Below are positions 14,026 through 21,551 of a DNA stretch of 32,576 bases, in pieces. How positions within the stretch are numbered: position 1 is the stretch's first letter; each line of letters opens with the position of its first letter. A program made the position numbers and the translations under genes. Source of the DNA: an uncultured Candidatus Saccharibacteria bacterium (lineage in GTDB: Bacteria; Patescibacteriota; Saccharimonadia; Saccharimonadales; Saccharimonadaceae); NCBI GenBank assembly GCA_947565505.1, contig CANOGH010000004.1:1-32576 (forward strand), read 5' to 3'. Below the pieces are notes generated by a model. The model made no database searches and was not told where the DNA came from. It saw only the letters and a program-made list of their open reading frames with translations.

Positions 14026-15081
14026 ATGAGGGAACTATCAATAGGTATCATCACGAGTAATGATCCACTTATCAAACAATATTGCGATCGGAATCTGGCG
14101 TACTACATAGAGCACGAATTAATAGCTCAGGGCTATTTTAGGCAACCATACGAAAGGCCCCGTATCAGTATTCATGCTATTAATTTTAAAGTCATCGACC
14201 ACGACCATTCTGAAAACGTCACCAATTTAGATTTAATCAACGAAGTTTTAGAACGTCCAGGAATCAAATCCTATCTGCAGGAAGTTGAACGCAACATTCT
14301 GGCGCAGGATATACAATTTTTCTGCTCAACACCCGAACATTCCAGTCGAGCGCTGGGCGAAAAACTCGCCTATAATAGTCCAGAACTGGACAAGCGTTAT
14401 CTATCGCCAAGTAAGTTGCTGGCCGAATGGCTCAACCACGAAGAAATTCTCACCGTGCGCAGCTTAGGTAGCAGATTCGAACCAATTGAGGCAGATTTCT
14501 TCGGAAAACTCCAAAATCATGGCATTACGGTCGAAATTTCTGGTCGCGAATCACATTTTAACAATCTGTTAAGCGGGAACTTAATGTATTGTAGCAAAAG
14601 TAACTTTCTTGAATACAACATGTCAGATTTTTGTACTCTCCCAAACAACGTGTTCTTGCCAAGCTATGGAGAATCAAGCATGAAACTCGTTGCAGAATTA
14701 CTGAACGAAATCGACATGAGTCAGCCAGACCGCCCGGTTTATCTGTTTGACCTTAAAAGCTGGTGCATTCTTCATGCTGGGATTATGCGTTGGTGCGAAG
14801 AAACTGGCGAACAGCGCCCTGACACCATTATACAGCCTGGCTGTATTGGCGAGTTTGCACTTGGCACCAAAGAATTCAAGGCAATTTGCACTGATGAGTT
14901 ATATTTTAAACTGATAGCTGCAAAAATAGCTGACACGGCTTGTAAATATCAAGAACAAGATCGTTCGTTCCGAACTAATTTTGCCAAGTTCATGAAAGAT
15001 CCAGCCAACAGATACTATGGAACACCGTTAAACGGCAGCCAAGTAGGCTGGAAAAAGGCCCATTATAACACCTGGCGGTAA
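14026..15081 (+). CDS. Orphan cytosolic protein, Cys-rich
   Basis: 351 aa, not recognised. There is no signal peptide or membrane segment. It is a mixed alpha/beta-like sequence with at least eight Cys, several in the last third (SWCILHAGIMRWCEETGE, QPGCIG, AICTDE), and a Trp/Tyr-rich end. Start ATG 14026 has AAAGGAGG ten bases upstream. It is a single-gene unit with its own promoter and a strong terminator at 15143-15169. Presumably lineage-specific; no function is proposed. Confidence 0.65.
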   Translation: MRELSIGIITSNDPLIKQYCDRNLAYYIEHELIAQGYFRQPYERPRISIHAINFKVIDHDHSENVTNLDLINEVLERPGIKSYLQEVERNILAQDIQFFCSTPEHSSRALGEKLAYNSPELDKRYLSPSKLLAEWLNHEEILTVRSLGSRFEPIEADFFGKLQNHGITVEISGRESHFNNLLSGNLMYCSKSNFLEYNMSDFCTLPNNVFLPSYGESSMKLVAELLNEIDMSQPDRPVYLFDLKSWCILHAGIMRWCEETGEQRPDTIIQPGCIGEFALGTKEFKAICTDELYFKLIAAKIADTACKYQEQDRSFRTNFAKFMKDPANRYYGTPLNGSQVGWKKAHYNTWR

Positions 15082-15142
15082 TCATCACCTCATCCTGTAT
15101 ATTTCTAAAATCACATCATTTTTTGTCAAGTACTTTTCTACC

Positions 15143-15169
15143 AAATCACGGCTAAAAACCGTGATTTTT
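15143..15169 (+). terminator. Terminator of gene 14026-15081
   Basis: AAATCACGG (15143-15151), 7-nt loop, CCGTGATTT (15159-15167) continuing in T. Confidence 0.9.
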
Positions 15170-15210
15170 CTATTTTTACAACAATTTTGTAGAAATTACG
15201 CTCAAAACTA

Positions 15211-15239
15211 TTGCAAATTTCATCAATCTGTGATATAGT
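15211..15239 (+). promoter_or_regulatory. Promoter of gene 15362-15937
   Basis: TTGCAA (15211-15216), 17 bp ending TGTGA, TATAGT (15234-15239). The leader is about 115 nt and holds the dispersed repeat copy at 15292-15325. Confidence 0.65.
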
Positions 15240-15291
15240 AGGAAGAGAGGGTGTGTAAATTACTATCACAGTGAAAAATCGACGTCTTAGT

Positions 15292-15325
15292 AGTAAGATG
15301 CGGGGCATGAAACCCAACCGAAGAA
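15292..15325 (+). repeat. Short dispersed repeat, copy 3, in the leader of gene 15362-15937
   Basis: AGTAAGATG then CGGGGCATGAAACCCAACCG. It matches 18455-18487 over about 33 bases and 8005-8025 over the core. It can form GGG/CCC around CATGAAA, preceded by TCTTA/TAAGA. Confidence 0.4.
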
Positions 15326-15361
15326 TCAGAAATTGCATGTTGTCAAAAAGGAGGAATAGAC

Positions 15362-15937
15362 ATGAATAAAAAAATATTAGTCACTTTTTGCCTGTTACTA
15401 CTCACGATACTCTGCCTGGCGCCTCAAAAAACCGCAGCTGCTGAAGCCGTCAAACTGGAAGATACGAGTTTAGCATCAACAGTTACGGGGCAGGCCATTA
15501 CCGCCACTCCATCCGCGATCAAAGCTAAATTCAAGGTCAAGCGGGTCAAGAATAACAAAGTATTTCAAGATGAGAATGTCAAGATTAAGGCTGGCGAAAC
15601 TTACAAAATAATCTGCAACTACGAAACGCCACAGAAAAATCGCTGCATCGTTCTTACCGCTAAGTTCGCGCGGAACAAACCGAATGAAATTCAGGTTATC
15701 TTCGCCAACGAATGCGAGGAAAATAAAGTTGTACTGGCGAAAATTAAACTCAACCTAACAGCCGCACAGCGCAAACAATTAAAGAGCGGTCGGCTCACCA
15801 TTATAGGTGCAGACGGCGAGGCACCAGATATATTAACCACAGAAAACAGATTCAGTCAAGCAACTGTTCATGAGAACGCTACAATCCCCAAACGCGGTCG
15901 CATGATCCTAAAATTTAAGGTACACCAATTCTGGTAA
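15362..15937 (+). CDS. Secreted basic protein of unknown function
   Basis: 191 aa. A classical Sec signal peptide (KK then a hydrophobic core, residues 4-20) with a likely cut after TAAA near residue 26; there is no lipobox. The mature part is Lys-rich with beta-strand character (FKVKRVKNNKVFQDENVKIK; TYKIICNYETPQKNRCIV) and a few Cys. Not recognised. Start ATG 15362 has AAAAAGGAGG seven bases upstream. Its own promoter and terminator make it a single-gene unit. It is likely released or held on the cell surface. Confidence 0.68.
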   Translation: MNKKILVTFCLLLLTILCLAPQKTAAAEAVKLEDTSLASTVTGQAITATPSAIKAKFKVKRVKNNKVFQDENVKIKAGETYKIICNYETPQKNRCIVLTAKFARNKPNEIQVIFANECEENKVVLAKIKLNLTAAQRKQLKSGRLTIIGADGEAPDILTTENRFSQATVHENATIPKRGRMILKFKVHQFW

Positions 15938-15963
15938 TTTTCACTCCAATTTTCACACACTCT

Positions 15964-15992
15964 AGCCCGGTTCGTCCGGGCTTCTCTATTTT
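15964..15992 (+). terminator. Terminator of gene 15362-15937
   Basis: AGCCCGG (15964-15970), TTCGT loop, CCGGGCT (15976-15982), then a T-rich tail. Confidence 0.88.
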
Positions 15993-16210
15993 TAATCCGT
16001 ACTCGCAGATTCACAGCAAACTCTTGAAAATGCGGCACCCAGAAAGCCTGCCACTTCAACAACCAGGATATGTGCAAACCTTTATGCTGGCAAATAATCA
16101 AATCCGCAAAATTTTCCCAAGCGCTACGAGTCACTTCACCATAAAACAAGATCGCAAATAACGACTACGCGATCATAGGTCGTGAAAATAATTTTCTTCA
16201 TATTTCACCC
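15993..16210. other. Non-coding spacer before rpmF
   Basis: No gene is supported. A minus-strand open frame (stop at 15868, up to about 16164) has a protein-like patch, ISWLLKWQAFWVPHF. It lacks a Shine-Dalgarno and runs across the terminator of the plus-strand gene, so it is at most a remnant. Confidence 0.35.
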
Positions 16211-16239
16211 TTGTATATCAAGAATAGATATGATACAAT
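16211..16239 (+). promoter_or_regulatory. Promoter of rpmF-nusB-nudix-rnc
   Basis: TTGTAT (16211-16216), 17 bp ending ATATGA, TACAAT (16234-16239); leader about 25 nt. Confidence 0.7.
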
Positions 16240-16271
16240 AATAAAAGAATTTTATATTAAAAAGGAGCATT

Positions 16272-16472
16272 ATGCCTGAACCTAAAAAACAGAGTAGCCC
16301 ACGTAAAACCGGTCTTCGCCGTAGTCACTTACGTTTGAAGCTAGCTCGCGCAGTTAATCGCACGTCTCCAGTTAAAGCTTTTGAAACTGCTAAAAAGACC
16401 CCAAATCTCAAAGTCAAAACAGCAAAAAAGAGCACGACTGAAGTAAAACAAACTAAAGCAATCAATAATTAA
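16272..16472 (+). CDS. rpmF: 50S ribosomal protein L32 (bL32), zinc-free form
   Basis: 66 aa. [25 protein letters not shown] matches the basic N-terminal half of L32 in pattern (MAVPxRxTSxxRxxxRRxHxKL). The zinc-ribbon Cys pairs of classical L32 are absent, and the second half is a Lys/Thr-rich tail. L32 sits near the peptidyl-transferase exit region of the 50S. Start ATG 16272 has AAAAAGGAG. The location ahead of nusB and rnc agrees with the frequent rpmF-rnc neighbourhood of other bacteria. An alternative would be an unrelated basic peptide. Confidence 0.75.
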   Translation: MPEPKKQSSPRKTGLRRSHLRLKLARAVNRTSPVKAFETAKKTPNLKVKTAKKSTTEVKQTKAINN

Positions 16473-16488
16473 TAAAAAGGGAAGGGAA

Positions 16489-17025
16489 ATGGCTAGTAAT
16501 CGGCATTTAGGTAGAATTATCGTTCTGCAAAGTTTATATGAATATGAATTTAGGACGAAAGCTGGGGATTCCACAGCCGAGATCGATGCGATTGTCGCAA
16601 AGAACATTGAGCCCTATGCAAAAGCCCTCGGTGATACTGAATTTGTTTATGCTCTGGCAAGAGGAGTTTCTAGCCTCTTTAATGAGCTGGACGAGTATAT
16701 TCAGCCCTTAGCTCCCGAGTGGCCTTTGGCTTCGATTGCCGCAATTGATCGAAACGTCCTCCGCATGGGCGTTTACGAGTTGACTAAGTCTGACGCAGCA
16801 GTACCTCCAAAAGTTGCCATCAATGAAGCCGTAGAGCTAGCCAAGGCCTTTGGTTCTGACAATTCTTCTAAGTTCGTCAATGGCGTGCTTGGCACAACCT
16901 ATCGTCAGATCTACGAAGCGCCTAACACAAATCATGACCAAGAAGAAAGCCAAGCAGCGGCAGCTGATGCAGTCACTCCTGAAGCCGAAAACCAAGGAGC
17001 AACCTCTCCAGCCAGCCAAAGCTAA
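16489..17025 (+). CDS. nusB: Transcription antitermination factor NusB
   Basis: 178 aa, with about 135 residues of NusB core. It opens [18 protein letters not shown] (family: R..A...LY..E), has [14 protein letters not shown] (91-105 region) and ends the core with [28 protein letters not shown]. NusB with S10 binds boxA RNA and supports rRNA transcription. An acidic, Gln/Ala-rich C-terminal tail follows, coded in the stretch that overlaps the next gene. Start ATG 16489 has AAAGGGAAGGG. Second gene of the operon. Confidence 0.95.
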   Translation: MASNRHLGRIIVLQSLYEYEFRTKAGDSTAEIDAIVAKNIEPYAKALGDTEFVYALARGVSSLFNELDEYIQPLAPEWPLASIAAIDRNVLRMGVYELTKSDAAVPPKVAINEAVELAKAFGSDNSSKFVNGVLGTTYRQIYEAPNTNHDQEESQAAAADAVTPEAENQGATSPASQS

Positions 17026-17590
17026 AGGGCAAAAAATTACCACGGAGTTAACGCCATTAGAATTACCGGAAATTACAGACAAAACTGATAATCGCGGTAA
17101 AAAAAGTGGATTAACTAAACTAACCAAACGGGCATTCCGCAAGCCCGTCATCAAAGAGGTGGTGCGAGAACCAACCGCTGGAGGGATTGTTTTTCGTCCT
17201 AGCTCTGATGGTCGAGATATTGAAATCTTACTCATTCAAGACTCTAAAAGCCGTTGGACTATACCCAAAGGCCATATTGAGCCGGGTGAAACCGCCAAAC
17301 AAACCGCCATTCGCGAAATTGGTGAAGAATCTGGCCTCTTTCATATCCAAATTCTCACTTGGCTAGGCAAAATCAATTTTCAGTTTCGACGTTTTGACCA
17401 GCTCGTGCTGATGACTACGCAAATTTTTCTCGCACGTGCACTAGATAATGCAGAAACCCCCACCAAAGAACAGTGGATGAAGGGTATCAAATGGTTTAAA
17501 TTTAATGACGCCATTGTCGCTATCGAATATGAGGATATTGAAAAACTAATGTTAATTGCCAAAAACAAAATTCGGCAAGGAAAATTTTAG
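16934..17590 (+). CDS. Nudix hydrolase
   Basis: About 218 aa from ATG 16934 (another possible start is ATG 16967; neither has a good Shine-Dalgarno). Residues up to about 75 are a Lys-rich extension. The domain then begins [15 protein letters not shown] and carries a perfect Nudix box (GX5EX7REXXEEXG): [10 protein letters not shown] then [13 protein letters not shown], which binds Mg2+ and splits nucleoside diphosphate-linked substrates. [15 protein letters not shown] is typical of the MutT/Ap4A-type branch; the substrate cannot be set. Its 5' end overlaps nusB by 92 bp (59 bp with the later start), so translation coupling is likely. rnc begins 17 bp after its stop. Confidence 0.88.
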   Translation: MTKKKAKQRQLMQSLLKPKTKEQPLQPAKAKGQKITTELTPLELPEITDKTDNRGKKSGLTKLTKRAFRKPVIKEVVREPTAGGIVFRPSSDGRDIEILLIQDSKSRWTIPKGHIEPGETAKQTAIREIGEESGLFHIQILTWLGKINFQFRRFDQLVLMTTQIFLARALDNAETPTKEQWMKGIKWFKFNDAIVAIEYEDIEKLMLIAKNKIRQGKF

Positions 17591-17607
17591 GAAAGAACAC
17601 AAAATTT

Positions 17608-18327
17608 ATGGACATCAAACAACAAGACTATCAAAAATTCGCCGAAGAGAAACTCGGTTTCACCTTCAACGATGTTAATTTACTAATTACTGCTCTTACA
17701 CATCGCAGTTACATTAATGAACACAAGCAGAGTGTTAGTAGTCATAACGAAAGGTTGGAATTCCTCGGAGACGCCGTCTTGGAACTGGTGACTTCGGACT
17801 TTCTATACCGCAATTATGATGAACCGGAGGGTATTATGACAGCTTGGCGCGCTGCCCTCGTGCGCACCGAAAGTATCGGCGAAAGTGGCGAAGAGTTAGG
17901 GTATGAACCACTAATACGTCTTTCCAAGGGTGAAAAACACGGCACCGCTAGAGCACACGCCGTAATTTTGGCAGATTGTTTTGAGGCTGTAATTGGCGCC
18001 ATCTACCTTGATCAAGGTTATGAAACTGCCAAAGCATTTATTGACAAGTGGATTCTGAGCAAAATTGATAAGATCATCAAAGAGGGAACCTGGCGAGATC
18101 CAAAATCCTATTTACAAGAGTTATCTCAACATAATGACGCCGCCATTCCGACCTATCATGTTCTCAAAGAAGACGGCCCCGACCATGACAAAACCTTCAC
18201 CATTAGTGTTTGCGTCAATAAAATAGAGCGTGGCCTCGGTATTGGACACTCCAAACAAGAAGCCGAAGCGAAGGCTGCCGCTGAAGGTGTAAAATGGTAT
18301 CTCGGCAGAGGTATGGATAGTAAATAA
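17608..18327 (+). CDS. rnc: Ribonuclease III
   Basis: 239 aa, normal length. The signature NERLEFLGDAVLELV (47-61) carries E48 and D55. The second metal site is ADCFEAVIGAIYLDQGY with D123 and E126. These correspond to E. coli E38, D45, D114 and E117, so the enzyme should be active. The dsRNA-binding domain (about 162-235) has PKSYLQELSQ, PTYHVLKEDGPDHDKTF and GIGHSKQEAEAKAAAEG. It processes rRNA precursors and other duplex RNA. Start ATG 17608 has AGGAAAG. Last gene of the operon. Confidence 0.97.
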   Translation: MDIKQQDYQKFAEEKLGFTFNDVNLLITALTHRSYINEHKQSVSSHNERLEFLGDAVLELVTSDFLYRNYDEPEGIMTAWRAALVRTESIGESGEELGYEPLIRLSKGEKHGTARAHAVILADCFEAVIGAIYLDQGYETAKAFIDKWILSKIDKIIKEGTWRDPKSYLQELSQHNDAAIPTYHVLKEDGPDHDKTFTISVCVNKIERGLGIGHSKQEAEAKAAAEGVKWYLGRGMDSK

Positions 18328-18349
18328 GTTCAACATTTAAATCAAGGAT

Positions 18350-18375
18350 AAAGACCCCCAGCAAAGGGGATCTTT
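18350..18375. terminator. Bidirectional terminator between rnc and gene 18496-19404
   Basis: AAAGA-CCCC (from 18350) pairs with GGGG-TCTTT (to 18375) around an AGCAAA-type loop, with one bulge. The U-tail is short on both sides. Confidence 0.65.
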
Positions 18376-18454
18376 ATAGATTAGTCAGGCGTATCTGACT
18401 AAGTCATGATGAGACAGAAAAATACAAATGTTTTAAATCATTCAATATTCCCAG

Positions 18455-18487
18455 AGTAAGCTATAAGGTATGGAATCCAACTACGAA
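18455..18487. repeat. Short dispersed repeat, copy 2
   Basis: AGTAAGCTAT then AAGGTATGGAATCCAAC, ending CGAA. It lies just after the 3' end of the minus-strand gene, as copy 1 does at 8005-8025 for its gene. Confidence 0.4.
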
Positions 18488-18495
18488 ATTAATCC

Positions 18496-19404
18496 TCAAT
18501 CATGGTCAACCTCAACATTTTCTTCAAGCCACTTGCGTTCGTCAATTAAAGCTTGGTCGACTTCATCCTTAGCCGTCTTAAAGTCAGCCCAGGCTTGACG
18601 CACGATGCGGATAAACTTGGCCAAATCTACAATACTACCAACATCGAATTTAGCCTGATAATCACCATCCTTAAACGTGGTGAGCATCAATTTCACTTTA
18701 CGCTCAGTCTCATTATATGAAAAACTGCCGTGCATCTGTTCAATTCGAGTGCAAAATTCTCTGTAATCATCCAGCAATACTTTTTGTTCATCGGATTTGG
18801 CATTTTTACAAAGATCGCGCTCCAGCACTTCTGGATTTACAATCTGCCGACGTCTCAGAAAACGGGACATTTTCTGGTAAAAAATCTCACGCACTCTATT
18901 GATCTCAGACTTCTTAAATAATCCCTCCCTCAGTGGTACGCAAACTAAAAACTTTACTCCTGGACGATGCCGTTTATCAATCTTTGCTTTAAGCTGGTCT
19001 CCCCACTGCAAAAAATCATTATAGTCGTGAATCAAATCATCTTTTCCATCTTTATAGTTAATCCACTCAGAAACAACCAATAAGTATTCTCCTCGTTGTC
19101 CCGTAAAATCAATCATAAAAACTGTGCGCTGGCAATTAGCTGTCGATTGATAAGTTTCGAGATCACCGATCAGCATCGTGTTACTGCACGCTCGTATTCT
19201 TGATGGCACCCTTAATACTTCCAAACAATCATTAGCATCAATAGCCCCAAGAACATCAATGCCATATCCACCCGGAATTAATGGCATCCCGTCTTTACTG
19301 TACCCGAGCTGAAGATTCGCCATAAATCTGCCCTTTGAAACCAAGTAGTAACCATTACGTAAAACTCCAACATTCCCGCCAACCATTTTTGTTTCTCTCT
19401 CCAT
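18496..19404 (-). CDS. Orphan cytosolic protein
   Basis: 302 aa from ATG 19404, chosen because AAAAGGAGG lies about ten bases upstream; the longer in-frame ORF to 19446 would place the Shine-Dalgarno inside the coding region. There is no signal peptide. The N-terminal 100 residues are Gly-rich and beta-like (GYYLVSKGRFMANLQLGYS). The middle has TVFMIDFTGQRGEYLLVVS, which resembles a core strand of an alpha/beta domain. The last 130 residues are helical and charged. Not recognised. It is a single-gene unit with a strong promoter, lying convergent with rnc. Confidence 0.65.
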   Translation of the reverse strand: MERETKMVGGNVGVLRNGYYLVSKGRFMANLQLGYSKDGMPLIPGGYGIDVLGAIDANDCLEVLRVPSRIRACSNTMLIGDLETYQSTANCQRTVFMIDFTGQRGEYLLVVSEWINYKDGKDDLIHDYNDFLQWGDQLKAKIDKRHRPGVKFLVCVPLREGLFKKSEINRVREIFYQKMSRFLRRRQIVNPEVLERDLCKNAKSDEQKVLLDDYREFCTRIEQMHGSFSYNETERKVKLMLTTFKDGDYQAKFDVGSIVDLAKFIRIVRQAWADFKTAKDEVDQALIDERKWLEENVEVDHD

Positions 19405-19474
19405 TCTGGATCGTCCTCCTTTTCGGTCTCGCTGACTATTTTTCAATTTACCAGGTCAAGTACCCTATCTTTTT

Positions 19475-19503
19475 ATTGTAGCACACATTAGTATAAATGT
19501 CAA
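19475..19503 (-). promoter_or_regulatory. Promoter of gene 18496-19404
   Basis: On the minus strand CTA-TTGACA (19498-19503), 17 bp ending TGTGC, TACAAT (19475-19480). Leader about 65 nt. Confidence 0.8.
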
Positions 19504-19608
19504 TAGATTTACCGTTTTTTAATCACAAAATCAATTATTTTATGATAATTCACTACTAAAATCAGCTAAAAAACCTTGACAGGCCGCAAAATATTACAGT
19601 TACATCTC

Positions 19609-19637
19609 TTTACTTCTCTAGAAATATTTGCTATAAT
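19609..19637 (+). promoter_or_regulatory. Promoter of rpsP
   Basis: TTTACT (19609-19614), 17 bp ending TTTGC, TATAAT (19632-19637). Confidence 0.7.
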
Positions 19638-19666
19638 CAGAAAGATAAATAATTAAAGGAGATCAA

Positions 19667-20026
19667 ATGCTAGCGATTCGCATGCAACGTAATGGCCGAA
19701 CACATTTGCCAATGTATCGGATAATCGTCCAAGAAGCGCAGCGCCACCCTCTTTCGGGTCGTGTTGTAGCCGAGGTCGGCAATTACAACCCACACACCAA
19801 AAAAACTACCCTTGATAAGGAGAAGGTGGAATTCTATCTTTCTCACGGCGCTCAACCGTCCAGCCGTGTAGCTTATGTCCTCAAAAAGGAAGGCGTTAAA
19901 TTACCAGATTGGTACAAAGAGCCAGCCGCAAAGCACGGTAAAGCCAAACACGCTGATAAGCTACGTAAAAACCAGCCTAAAGAAGAGCCTACTGCTGAAA
20001 CTGAAGCTGAAGCCACCACCGAATAG
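19667..20026 (+). CDS. rpsP: 30S ribosomal protein S16 (bS16)
   Basis: 119 aa. The core is MLAIRMQRNGRTHLPMYRIIV, GRVVAEVGNYNPHTKKTT and YLSHGAQPSSRVAYVLKKEG, all diagnostic of S16. The last 35 residues are a charged tail, first Lys-rich and then Glu/Thr/Ala-rich, longer than in most bacteria. S16 stabilises the 5' domain of 16S rRNA. Start ATG 19667 has AAAGGAG seven bases upstream. khpA follows after 93 bp with its own promoter. The common rimM-trmD-rplS genes are absent here. Confidence 0.97.
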   Translation: MLAIRMQRNGRTHLPMYRIIVQEAQRHPLSGRVVAEVGNYNPHTKKTTLDKEKVEFYLSHGAQPSSRVAYVLKKEGVKLPDWYKEPAAKHGKAKHADKLRKNQPKEEPTAETEAEATTE

Positions 20027-20055
20027 AACCACATTTTATAATTTAATAAATATTG

Positions 20056-20084
20056 TTCCATTTCGATTAAGCTTGTGCTATAAT
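20056..20084 (+). promoter_or_regulatory. Promoter of khpA
   Basis: TATAAT (20079-20084) preceded by TGTGC, with a weak -35 TTCCAT (20056-20061) at 17 bp. Leader about 30 nt. Confidence 0.55.
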
Positions 20085-20119
20085 TGGATTAGCATAAAAA
20101 TTTAAACTGGAGACCAGAC

Positions 20120-20482
20120 ATGGCAACCATTGACCAACAATTTGTAGAATTTATCGTAAAAACTCTCGTAAATAATCCAGAAAAAGTCACTGTCGACCGC
20201 GAGATCGACGAAAGAGGTGTGCTTTTATCGCTAAGTGTTGACCCAGAGGATGTCGGTCGCGTCATCGGCAAGCGTGGTGCAACTGCTCAGAGCATCCGCA
20301 CTTTGCTTCGCGTGCTCGGTACCAAGAATGGCGCCCGCTACAATCTCAAAATTGTTAACACCGATGAGAATGGCAACGTTCGCTCCGTCGAGCGCGAGGA
20401 AGTCTCTTCCTATGACGACGGCGATGATCGCACCGAAAAGACTCGCGCCGAGCTGGCCGATCTTGACGATCTAGATATCTAA
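20120..20482 (+). CDS. khpA: KH-domain RNA-binding protein KhpA
   Basis: 120 aa. One type-II KH domain with the GxxG loop in VGRVIGKRGATAQSIRTLLR (G50-K-R-G53). KhpA homologues (about 75-80 aa) bind RNA, often with KhpB/Jag, and their gene typically follows rpsP, as here. The last 40 residues are an acidic tail (DDGDDRTEK, ELADLDDLDI) that the short homologues lack. The Shine-Dalgarno (TGGAGA) is modest. It ends at a good terminator. Confidence 0.93.
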   Translation: MATIDQQFVEFIVKTLVNNPEKVTVDREIDERGVLLSLSVDPEDVGRVIGKRGATAQSIRTLLRVLGTKNGARYNLKIVNTDENGNVRSVEREEVSSYDDGDDRTEKTRAELADLDDLDI

Positions 20483-20497
20483 TCTGCCTAGATCAAT

Positions 20498-20531
20498 AAA
20501 ATACCCTGACTTAAAATGTTGGGGTATTTTT
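20498..20531 (+). terminator. Terminator of khpA
   Basis: AAAATACCC (20498-20506) pairs with GGGTATTTT (20522-20530), then T. Confidence 0.85.
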
Positions 20532-20672
20532 AACCTTAGAACTCAAAATTATTCTTAAAAATTAGCTAAAGATCAGACTCTAAATAACTTCATCAGGCGA
20601 GATACTAGCCCTAGGAGAAAAAAAGAGTATAATGGGAAGGGTGTAAAGAACATTAAAAAGGAGTTGATTCAT

Positions 20673-20957
20673 GTGGAACAGTTTTCAGAAAATGATTTTT
20701 TAAACTTAACAAACATTCAGAAGCTGCGTCTCAGCGAGTGGAATGCAATCTCAATCTATCAAACACGCTGGCTGATTACAACCAGCACAACTTCTTGGGC
20801 AATCTATTATCAAAAAAAATGGCAAGAATACAAGAAGTACTTTGGTAGACTCCTACATCCCAAAGTCACCAAGCGTTTTCGTGACAACCAGAAGTTTAAT
20901 ATAGAATATGTAATCGCTAATTTTGAGAACAAACTGCAAAGCATGAAACTGAACTAA
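20673..20957 (+). CDS. Small orphan protein, start uncertain (GTG, or ATG in another frame)
   Basis: 94 aa from GTG 20673, which has AAAAAGGAG nine bases upstream. Not recognised: a Trp/Tyr-rich first half and a basic, helical second half (KKWQEYKKYFGRLLHPKVTKRF). There is no signal peptide. An ATG at 20671, ideally spaced from the same Shine-Dalgarno, opens a different frame that ends after ten codons at TAA 20701. It would enter the main frame by a -1 shift on the T6 run 20696-20701. A weak TATAAT at about 20629-20634 could be its promoter. Confidence 0.5.
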   Translation: MEQFSENDFLNLTNIQKLRLSEWNAISIYQTRWLITTSTTSWAIYYQKKWQEYKKYFGRLLHPKVTKRFRDNQKFNIEYVIANFENKLQSMKLN

Positions 20958-20989
20958 AGAATCGCATTAAAAATTCTTCAAAAAAAGTC

Positions 20990-21018
20990 TTGTTTAGCCG
21001 AAGCATATGCGCTATAAT
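20990..21018 (+). promoter_or_regulatory. Promoter of the small RNA candidate
   Basis: TTGTTT (20990-20995), 17 bp ending TGCGC, TATAAT (21013-21018). The start is predicted at about 21025. Confidence 0.75.
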
Positions 21019-21024
21019 AGTAAC

Positions 21025-21125
21025 AGTTCGAAAGAACATATGGCTAACTGCGAGCCAACAATAAGTTGAGAGCTTATATGTTCAAAAAGTCACCCCGTTG
21101 TTGAGAGAATTTGGGTGATTTTTTG
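21025..21125 (+). ncRNA. Candidate stand-alone structured small RNA (about 100 nt)
   Basis: It is framed by a good promoter and an intrinsic terminator, with no ORF inside. It can fold as a three-way junction: P1 GAACAT (21034-21039) / ATGTTC (21078-21083), P2 GGCT (21042-21045) / AGCC (21053-21056) and P3 ATAAG (21061-21065) / CTTAT (21073-21077). At the 5' end GTTC (21026-21029) can instead pair with GAAC (21034-21037) around a GAAA tetraloop, which excludes P1. The terminator is TCACCC (21090-21095) / GGGTGA (21113-21118) then six T. It matches no RNA family I know. No plus-strand gene follows for over 2 kb, so it is probably not a riboswitch leader. Confidence 0.6.
21085..21125 (+). terminator. 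Terminator of the small RNA candidate
   Basis: Stem AAAAGTCACCC/GGGTGATTTT (with one G-U pair), 17-nt loop, run of six T starting at 21119. Confidence 0.8.
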
Positions 21126-21462
21126 GTTGGCACCGGATTTAATCAGTGAATTCATTCCGAACTAGACCAAAACAGTGCAAAGGAAGACCCTATACTTAAA
21201 GGATGCAGTCAAATTCACGCTAGTCTGAAAGTTCCACGATCAATCTAGACGTCTGGCTGAAACTGCGCAAGGTATTAACTCGTCCATTCTGCAATGCATC
21301 TACTTGAGCCTTATCATGTAATCATTTTAGCAATTTCATGGAAAAGATTTTAATACAGCATTATAAAATCGGAGTTAAATTGTGAAACCTGGAAATCATC
21401 CCCTCACCAAAGTTCAGTCACAGGATAATACCATTTACAATTCCTAACTCCTAAAACAACAA
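21126..21462. other. Non-coding stretch between the small RNA and gene 21552-22148
   Basis: I see no gene, promoter or repeat I can support. Its last bases, read on the minus strand, form the T-rich tail of the terminator at 21463-21488. Confidence 0.4.
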
Positions 21463-21488
21463 AAGGCGGTGACTTTGATCACCGCCTT
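21463..21488 (-). terminator. Terminator of gene 21552-22148
   Basis: Perfect 10-bp stem AAGGCGGTGA/TCACCGCCTT with a 6-nt loop. The minus-strand tail is TTTTGTTGTTTT. Confidence 0.9.
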
Positions 21489-21551
21489 CCTGAATATATT
21501 CAGGAAAAATCACCTCCCTACGAGTAAATGTTCAACTATCATTTTATGGGA

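Noticed and set aside
15868-16149. 93-codon minus-strand open frame with a protein-like patch
   Set aside because: It starts at TTG without a Shine-Dalgarno, crosses the terminator and the 3' end of the secreted-protein gene, and its second half is only the complement of those.
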